The position numbers were made by a program, and so were the translations under genes. A stretch of DNA of 54,012 nt. Source: an uncultured beta proteobacterium. Its GTDB lineage: Bacteria; Pseudomonadota; Gammaproteobacteria; Burkholderiales; SG8-39. Under the pieces are notes generated by a model. The model ran no database searches. It saw only the letters and a program-made list of their open reading frames with translations, and was not told the DNA's origin. How positions within the stretch are numbered: the stretch's first letter is position 1; the number at the start of each line of letters is the position of its first letter. Positions 49,001 through 54,012 of this stretch are shown here, piece by piece. The DNA lies in assembly GCA_902826155.1 (NCBI GenBank), contig CADEDU010000022.1:1-54012 (forward strand), written 5' to 3'.

Positions 49001-50070
49001 GGGTCGAACCTCCGCAGCGCGAGCCCGCAGGCGATCATCAGCGAGGGCGCATCACCGACCAGCTTCTTGAGCGGGATGCGCTGCGAGATCTGCATGTTGG
49101 CAAATGGGTTGGCCACCACCGCCGGTACCTTGACGCGCGAGGAGACTGCTTCGTCCAGCCCGGGCAAGCACGCACACCCACCAGCCAGCACGATGTGCTC
49201 GACCGAGTTGTGCGGCGTGGAAGTGAAGAAGAACTGCAACGCGCGTTGCACTTCGAGCGCTGCGTTTTCGAGAAACGGCCGAAGCACCTCGGTTTCGAAG
49301 CTCGCCGGCAGGCTGCCCGATCGCTTGGCCGACTCGGCCTCTTCGGCCGACAGGCCGTAGTGGCGCTGAATCTCCAGGTTGAGCGTATTGCCGCCGAACG
49401 GTTGCTCGCGCTGATAGACCACCTCGTCGTTGCGCAGGATGGTCACCTTGGTGTCGATCGACCCGACATCGAAGATCGCCACGTTCTGGTCGCGACCACC
49501 GTTGGGGAGCTTGGCTCGCACCAGTTCGAACGCGTGCTGCATCGCGAACGATTCGACGTCCATTACGGTGGCTTTCAGGCCGGCACTCTCGGCCACCGCG
49601 ACGCGGTCTTCGACTTTTTCCTTGCGCGAGGCGGCGAGCAGCACGTCGACCTCGCTGCCATCGCCACCGGCCTGCCCCATTACCTGGAAGTCGAGATTGA
49701 CCTCGTCGAGCGAGAACGGGATGTACTGGTTGGCCTCGCCCTCGACCTGCGCTTCGAGTTCTTCGTCACGCAACCCGGCCGGGCAGGTGATGCGCTTGGT
49801 GATGACGGCGGCCGAAGGCAGCGCCAGTGCAACGTTCCGCGTGCGCGTGCCGAGTTTCTTGTAGCACTTGGCCAGCGCTTCGGTAGCGAGTTCGACGTTC
49901 GAGATGTCGCCGTCGGTCATCGCCTCGGCGGGCAACGGTTCGATCGCGTACCGTTCCATCCGGTACGTCCCCTTGCCGGCATCGGCAAGTTCGACCATCT
50001 TTATCGAGGATGGACTGATGTCCACGCCCACGATAGGCTGGTTCTTCCCCTGAAGCAGGTCGGCGAGCAA
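48997..50070 (-). CDS. pilM: Type IV pilus actin-like protein PilM
   Basis: A 357-residue cytoplasmic FtsA/actin-like ATPase that anchors PilN. The N-terminal phosphate-1 loop is VGVDISPSSIKMVEL, further blocks are NVALALPSAAVITKRI, EGEANQYIPFSLDEVNLDFQV, VAIFDVGSIDTKVTIL (phosphate 2) and IVLAGGCACLPGLDE (adenosine loop). The only in-frame start fitting the family is TTG at 50068-50070, preceded by GGGGGT at about 8 bp; this rare start may hold expression low. It is the first gene of pilMNOPQ and divergent from PBP1A, as in Neisseria and Burkholderia. Confidence 0.95.
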   Translation of the reverse strand: MLADLLQGKNQPIVGVDISPSSIKMVELADAGKGTYRMERYAIEPLPAEAMTDGDISNVELATEALAKCYKKLGTRTRNVALALPSAAVITKRITCPAGLRDEELEAQVEGEANQYIPFSLDEVNLDFQVMGQAGGDGSEVDVLLAASRKEKVEDRVAVAESAGLKATVMDVESFAMQHAFELVRAKLPNGGRDQNVAIFDVGSIDTKVTILRNDEVVYQREQPFGGNTLNLEIQRHYGLSAEEAESAKRSGSLPASFETEVLRPFLENAALEVQRALQFFFTSTPHNSVEHIVLAGGCACLPGLDEAVSSRVKVPAVVANPFANMQISQRIPLKKLVGDAPSLMIACGLALRRFDP

Positions 50071-50158
50071 GCGAAATACCCCCGGTGGTCAATGACCACT
50101 CCGCAGATTGAGTAATTTGTAAAAATTTACGTTCTTGCGGATGCATCGTAGCAACAGA

Positions 50159-50187
50159 GTTACAACGTATCGAAGTAACTTTGTCAC
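50159..50187 (-). promoter_or_regulatory. Candidate pilM promoter
   Basis: On the minus strand a -35-like GTGACA (50182-50187) and a -10-like TGTAAC (50159-50164) are 17 bp apart, matching consensus at five and four of six bases. It lies about 90 bp before the pilM TTG, in the most AT-rich spacer of the window. Confidence 0.4.
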
Positions 50188-50216
50188 GGCCCACTGGGTG
50201 TCGCAACTCTTTGAGA

Positions 50217-50222
50217 TATAAT
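50217..50222 (+). promoter_or_regulatory. Perfect -10 box of the PBP1A gene
   Basis: TATAAT, a full sigma-70 -10 match, stands 30 bp before the GTG start. No good -35 is seen at 16-18 bp upstream (best CTGGGT), so an activator or UP element may be used. The predicted leader is only about 22 bases. Confidence 0.6.
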
Positions 50223-50251
50223 GGCATTTTGGTGCTGATCCACGTGAATTT

Positions 50252-52564
50252 GTGAACTGGCTGCGCTGGATAATTTTTCCGGTTTCGCTGCTGATCGGCC
50301 TCATTGCGGTCACCGGAGCCATCGGCGTGTTCGTCGTGGTGCTGGCCTACGACAACCTGCCGCCGACCGATTCGCTCACCGATTACCGGCCCAAGATCCC
50401 CCTTCGCATCTACACCTCCGACGGGGTGCAGATCGGTGAATTCGGCGAAGAGCGCCGCGCGATCGTCGGCATCAACGAAGTACCCGATGTCCTCAAGCAC
50501 GCGATCATCGCCGCGGAGGACGAGCGCTTCTATCAGCACACCGGTGTCGATATCGTCGGCGTGATGCGCGCGGCGTACTCGAACATCCTGGCCGGTGGCC
50601 GGAGGCAGGGCGCGAGCACGATCACGATGCAGCTCGCACGCAATCTGTTCCTGTCGAGCGAACGCACCTTCACGCGCAAGCTGTACGAGGTGTTGCTCGC
50701 CTACAAGATCGAATCCACGCTGTCGAAGGATCAGATCCTCGAGACCTACATCAACCTCATCTACCTGGGCCAGCGCGCGTACGGATTCGCCGCTGCCTCG
50801 CAGACGTACTTCCAGAAAAGCATCCAGGACCTGAGCCCGGCCGAAGCGGCGATGCTTGCCGGGCTGCCGAAGGCGCCCTCGAGCTACAACCCGATCGTCA
50901 ATCCGAAACGCGCTCAGGTGCGGCAGCTCTACGTGTTGCGCCGGATGCAGGAGCTGGGCTACCTGAACAGCACGCAATTCGCCGAGGCACAGAAGGCCGC
51001 CTCGACGATGGTGGTGCGTCGCGAGATCATCGAATTCCCGGTCCACGCCGAATTCGTAGCGGAGATGGTGCGGCAGGCGCTGTTCGAGCGTTATCCCGAC
51101 GAGGTGTACACACGCGGTTTCCGCGTCTACACCACGATCTCGCGCGCCGATCAGGAATCAGCCTACGCCGCGCTACGCAAGGGAATCCTCGACTACGACC
51201 GCCGCCATGGCTATCGCGGTCCGGAGGCGTACCTGACTATTCCGCCCAAGCCAAGCGACGAGCAACTCGAGGAAGCACTGCAGGAAGTCGCCGACAGCGA
51301 TGATGTGTCGGCTGCGATCGTGCTGGAGGCTTCTCCGAAGTTGGTACGCGCGTACCGGCGCGGCGGCGAGATCCAGATCACCGATGCCGGTCTGCGGTTC
51401 GCTGCACGCAACCTGACCACCCAGGTTCCCGCCGACAAGCGCATTACGCGCGGCGCAGTCATCCGGGTGAAGAAAGACGAGAAAGGCAACTGGCAGCTGT
51501 TGCAGTTGCCCGAGGTCGAGTCGGCATTCGTGGCGGTCGATCCACGCGACGGCGCAGTGCGCGCCCTGGTGGGTGGATTCGATTTCGGTCGCAACAAGTA
51601 CAACCGCGTCACGCAAGCCTGGCGGCAGCCCGGTTCGAGCTTCAAGCCGTTCATCTACTCGGCTGCGCTCGAGAAAGGCTTCACCGCCGCCACCATCGTC
51701 AACGACGACCAGATCGTCATGGATGCCTCGATGACCGGCAGCCAGGCGTGGGAGCCGAAGAACTACGACGGTCGATTCGAAGGCCCAATGCGTGTGCGGA
51801 CGGCGCTTGCGAAGTCGAAGAACATGGTGTCGATCCGCATTCTGCAGGCGATCGGGCCGCGCTTCGCGCAGGACTTCGTCACCAAGTTCGGCTTCGAGGC
51901 TGAGAAACATCCGCCCTACCTCACGATGGCACTCGGCGCCGGCTCGGCCACGCCGATGCAGATGGCGCGCGGCTACAGCGTCTTCGCCAACGGTGGTTAT
52001 CGCGTCGACCCCTATCTCATCACCAAGATCGTCGATGACCGCGGCAACATCCTGGCCGAAGCTAAACCGGTACGTGTCGGCAAGGACGCTCCGCGCGTAT
52101 TGAGCGAGCGCAATGCGTTCATCATGGACAGCATGATGCGCGACGTGGTGCGATCAGGCACCGCCGCGCGCGCCACGGCGCTCGGCCGCAACGATCTCGC
52201 CGGCAAGACGGGCACCACCAACGACTACAACGATGCCTGGTTCGCCGGTTATCAGCGGACGCTTGTCGCAGTGGCTTGGCTCGGGTTCGACCAGCCCAGA
52301 CGACTCGGTGACAAGGAAACCGGAGGGTTCGCCGCGCTACCGGTCTGGATGAATTACATGGGCCAGGCGTTGAAGGGCGTGCCGGCCGTGCCGCTCAAGC
52401 AGCCCGAAGGCGTGGTGGCAGCGCGGATCGACCCGGAAACCGGATTGAGTGATCCCGACGGCAAGATCACCGAGTACTTCTTTCGGGAATTCACCCCGCG
52501 CACCCGGCCAGTCGAGCCTGCGCCTTCGGCTGATCCCGTCGAGGGCGAGCGCAAGGTGTTCTAG
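50252..52564 (+). CDS. mrcA: Penicillin-binding protein 1A (bifunctional transglycosylase/transpeptidase)
   Basis: A 770-residue class A PBP that polymerises and cross-links peptidoglycan. After a GTG start comes one membrane anchor (about residues 7-32). The GT51 domain has catalytic Glu89 in AAEDERFYQHTGVD, GASTITMQLARNLFLS and LETYINLIYLGQRAYGFAAA. An OB-like insert lies around 320-420. The transpeptidase domain has S462xxK465 in QPGSSFKPF, the SKN motif at 522-524 and KTG at 652-654 (LAGKTGTTNDYNDAWF). Length is like Neisseria PonA (798) but with a shorter C-terminal tail. It is divergent from pilM. No clear Shine-Dalgarno precedes the start. Confidence 0.96.
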   Translation: MNWLRWIIFPVSLLIGLIAVTGAIGVFVVVLAYDNLPPTDSLTDYRPKIPLRIYTSDGVQIGEFGEERRAIVGINEVPDVLKHAIIAAEDERFYQHTGVDIVGVMRAAYSNILAGGRRQGASTITMQLARNLFLSSERTFTRKLYEVLLAYKIESTLSKDQILETYINLIYLGQRAYGFAAASQTYFQKSIQDLSPAEAAMLAGLPKAPSSYNPIVNPKRAQVRQLYVLRRMQELGYLNSTQFAEAQKAASTMVVRREIIEFPVHAEFVAEMVRQALFERYPDEVYTRGFRVYTTISRADQESAYAALRKGILDYDRRHGYRGPEAYLTIPPKPSDEQLEEALQEVADSDDVSAAIVLEASPKLVRAYRRGGEIQITDAGLRFAARNLTTQVPADKRITRGAVIRVKKDEKGNWQLLQLPEVESAFVAVDPRDGAVRALVGGFDFGRNKYNRVTQAWRQPGSSFKPFIYSAALEKGFTAATIVNDDQIVMDASMTGSQAWEPKNYDGRFEGPMRVRTALAKSKNMVSIRILQAIGPRFAQDFVTKFGFEAEKHPPYLTMALGAGSATPMQMARGYSVFANGGYRVDPYLITKIVDDRGNILAEAKPVRVGKDAPRVLSERNAFIMDSMMRDVVRSGTAARATALGRNDLAGKTGTTNDYNDAWFAGYQRTLVAVAWLGFDQPRRLGDKETGGFAALPVWMNYMGQALKGVPAVPLKQPEGVVAARIDPETGLSDPDGKITEYFFREFTPRTRPVEPAPSADPVEGERKVF

Positions 52565-52614
52565 CCGCGCCGAAAAGTCGCGAACGCATCAAACCCTTAC
52601 GAAGGACGAGAGCG

Positions 52615-52746
52615 ATGGGCCGCATCACGCGCTGCCTGATCCTGCTGCTGCTTGCTGTCGCGAGCCTCGCGGCCTGCGGTACCAAAGGGCCGCTCTACCT
52701 GCCACCACCCGATACCGACGACGGCCCATCACGCCGCTCGCGCTGA
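52615..52746 (+). CDS. lptM: LPS translocon maturation lipoprotein LptM (YifL-like)
   Basis: A 43-residue lipoprotein: MGRITRCLILLLLAVASLAA, then Cys21 and GTKGPLYLPPPDTDDG. The lipobox SLAAC and the invariant CG-KGPLYLP block after it are the LptM/YifL signature; in E. coli the first residues promote oxidative maturation of LptD. GAAGGACGAG precedes the ATG. The gene directly upstream of lysA is a conserved arrangement (yifL-dapF region in E. coli, lptM-lysA in betaproteobacteria). Confidence 0.9.
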   Translation: MGRITRCLILLLLAVASLAACGTKGPLYLPPPDTDDGPSRRSR

Positions 52747-52757
52747 GAATCCCTTTT

Positions 52758-52791
52758 CTCGATGATCGCTTTTTCTCGATGATCCCTTTTG
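52758..52791 (+). repeat. 17-bp tandem duplication at the lysA start
   Basis: CTCGATGATCGCTTTTT (52758-52774) is followed directly by CTCGATGATCCCTTTTG (52775-52791); 15 of 17 bases agree. The second copy contains the lysA start codon. The first contains an equivalent ATG in another frame. Confidence 0.85.
52762..52782 (+). CDS. Six-codon mini-cistron upstream of lysA
   Basis: The duplicated ATG at 52762 opens the frame MIAFSR followed by TGA at 52780-52782, which overlaps the lysA ATG (52779-52781) as ATGA. The peptide mirrors the real N-terminus MIPFAR. Neither start has a clear Shine-Dalgarno, so it may act as a decoy or as a re-initiation leader. Translation is inferred. Confidence 0.35.
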   Translation: MIAFSR

Positions 52792-54012
52792 CTCGTAACG
52801 CAGCCGGCGAGCTGGCCGCAGAAGGCGTCCCGCTCTCGCGGATCGCACAGGCCGTGGGCACGCCGTGCTACGTCTACTCGCGCGCGGCGATCGAACACGC
52901 CTACAAGCAGTTCCGGGACGCTTGCGCCGGTCGCGATGCGTTGATCTGCTACGCGCTCAAGGCCAATTCGAACCTCGCCGTGCTTGGGGTACTGGCCAGG
53001 CTCGGTGCCGGCTTCGACATCGTGTCCGGGGGCGAACTGGCGCGTGTGATCGCAGCCGGTGGAGATCCGCGCAAGGTGGTGTTTTCCGGTGTCGGCAAAT
53101 CGAGCGCCGAGATCCGCCAGGCGCTGACGGCGCAGATCCTGTGCTTCAACGTCGAGTCGGCACCGGAGCTGCGGCGCATCGAGACGATCGCCAGGCAAAT
53201 GGGAAAGCGCGCGCCCATCTCCATCCGGGTCAACCCCGATGTTGATCCGCAGACCCATCCCTACATCTCGACCGGACTGAAGGACAACAAGTTCGGTGTG
53301 CCGTTTCGCACCGCAAGAGAGCTGTATCGGCTGGCCGCGCGCAGCGACGCGCTGAAGGTCGCAGGCGTCGACGTGCACATCGGCTCGCAGATCACCGAGC
53401 TCACGCCGTTCAGCGACGCGCTCGATCGCGTGCTGGAACTGGTCGGGGTGCTGGAAGCCGAAGGCATCGCGCTCGAACATATCGACGTCGGCGGAGGACT
53501 CGGCGTGCGATACCGCGACGAGTCGCCACCCGAAGTGCACCGCTACGCCGAATCCCTGTTCGCGATGCTGGGATCGACGCGCGCGAAGATTCTGTTCGAG
53601 CCGGGCCGTGCCATCGTCGGCAATGCTGGCGCGTTGCTGACACGCGTCGAGTACGTGAAGCAGGGCGAGGAACGCAATTTCGCGATCGTCGACGCGGCGA
53701 TGAACGACCTGCTGCGACCGGCGCTCTACGAAGCGTGGCATGACATCGTGCCGGTCGTCAGTACGGCAGGTAAGCCCGTCTCCTATCAGATCGTCGGGCC
53801 GGTGTGCGAGTCGGCCGACTTCCTGGGGCAGGACCGCATGCTGGCTCTCGAAGAAGGCTCCTTGCTTGCAATCATGTCAGCCGGAGCCTATGGCATGGCC
53901 ATGAGCTCGAACTACAACAGTCGGCCGCGCGCTGCGGAGGTAATGGTGGACGGCGATGCTTTCCACGTGGTCCGCGAGCGGGAGTCGGTCGCGAGTCTGT
54001 TCGCGGGCGAAC
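52779..54012 (+). CDS. lysA: Diaminopimelate decarboxylase (3' end cut by window edge)
   Basis: It converts meso-diaminopimelate to L-lysine. The start MIPFARNAAGELAAEGVPLS at 52779 gives 411 residues to the window edge; with 415-420 usual, only a few are missing. It is a PLP fold-type III enzyme: Lys61 in ICYALKANSN forms the Schiff base, VSGGELARVIAAGG, HIGSQITEL and DVGGGLGVRY line the barrel, EPGRAIVGNAG binds the phosphate, and CESADFLGQDR supplies the catalytic Cys from the other subunit; YGMAMSSNYNSRPR is the C-terminal signature. It follows lptM by 32 bp. Confidence 0.97.
   Translation, partial: MIPFARNAAGELAAEGVPLSRIAQAVGTPCYVYSRAAIEHAYKQFRDACAGRDALICYALKANSNLAVLGVLARLGAGFDIVSGGELARVIAAGGDPRKVVFSGVGKSSAEIRQALTAQILCFNVESAPELRRIETIARQMGKRAPISIRVNPDVDPQTHPYISTGLKDNKFGVPFRTARELYRLAARSDALKVAGVDVHIGSQITELTPFSDALDRVLELVGVLEAEGIALEHIDVGGGLGVRYRDESPPEVHRYAESLFAMLGSTRAKILFEPGRAIVGNAGALLTRVEYVKQGEERNFAIVDAAMNDLLRPALYEAWHDIVPVVSTAGKPVSYQIVGPVCESADFLGQDRMLALEEGSLLAIMSAGAYGMAMSSNYNSRPRAAEVMVDGDAFHVVRERESVASLFAGE

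Overview
The window is high-GC chromosomal DNA of a betaproteobacterium, most likely Burkholderiales or a close relative. Evidence for this is the core order pilMNOPQ-aroK-aroB-...-gltB-gltD, the divergent class A penicillin-binding protein gene next to pilM, the lptM-lysA pair, a Bug/TctC-type solute-binding protein and a betaproteobacterial-style CysB. I see no rRNA, tRNA, CRISPR array, IS element or phage gene.

Layout. 0-7 kb: an Lrp/AsnC regulator cut by the left edge, divergent from a stand-alone homodimeric 2-oxoacid dehydrogenase E1 (AceE type) with no E2 or E3 gene nearby; then a TctC-type binding protein, an EamA permease, a D-2-hydroxyacid dehydrogenase and a VOC protein. 7-15.4 kb: a long Lhr helicase, low-specificity threonine aldolase, an MFS permease and an acyl-CoA synthetase-like enzyme, all on the plus strand. 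15.5-20.2 kb: a minus-strand operon with a binding protein, two permeases, an ATPase and a GpdQ-like metallophosphodiesterase, which looks like an uptake-and-hydrolysis unit for a phosphodiester. 20.2-24.9 kb: a 35-codon RidA remnant, an AI-2E family membrane protein overlapping a threonine/serine dehydratase, cysB and a MATE exporter. 24.9-27.6 kb: a TfoX-N protein with a basic tail, a CitE-like lyase, a glutathione transferase, and a 370-bp gap ending in an orphan plus-strand terminator. 27.6-31 kb: glmS and glmU (UDP-GlcNAc synthesis). 31-35.4 kb: phnD-phnC-phnE-phnE, a phosphonate-type importer without C-P lyase genes, then a DUF4124 protein and a strong bidirectional terminator. 35.5-41.9 kb: gltB and gltD (glutamate synthase) behind a good sigma-70 promoter and a long leader. 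41.7-43.3 kb: a non-coding stretch with a possible aroB-tail remnant and a methyltransferase, where related genomes usually have dgt. 43.3-50.1 kb: aroB, aroK and the type IV pilus assembly operon pilMNOPQ. 50.2-54 kb: PBP1A, the small lipoprotein LptM and lysA, cut by the right edge just before its end.

The best leads beyond ordinary annotation are: the Lrp-box and lone-E1 pair (like the mdeR/mdeB arrangement of pseudomonads); the phosphodiester importer/hydrolase operon; the structured RNA or terminator with no gene on its strand at about 27.4 kb; the RidA remnant two genes from a threonine dehydratase, whose reactive product RidA normally removes; the duplicated start region of lysA, which creates a six-codon mini-cistron overlapping the real start; and the rearranged aroB-gltB junction. 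All functional names rest on motif recognition by eye; no database search was run.
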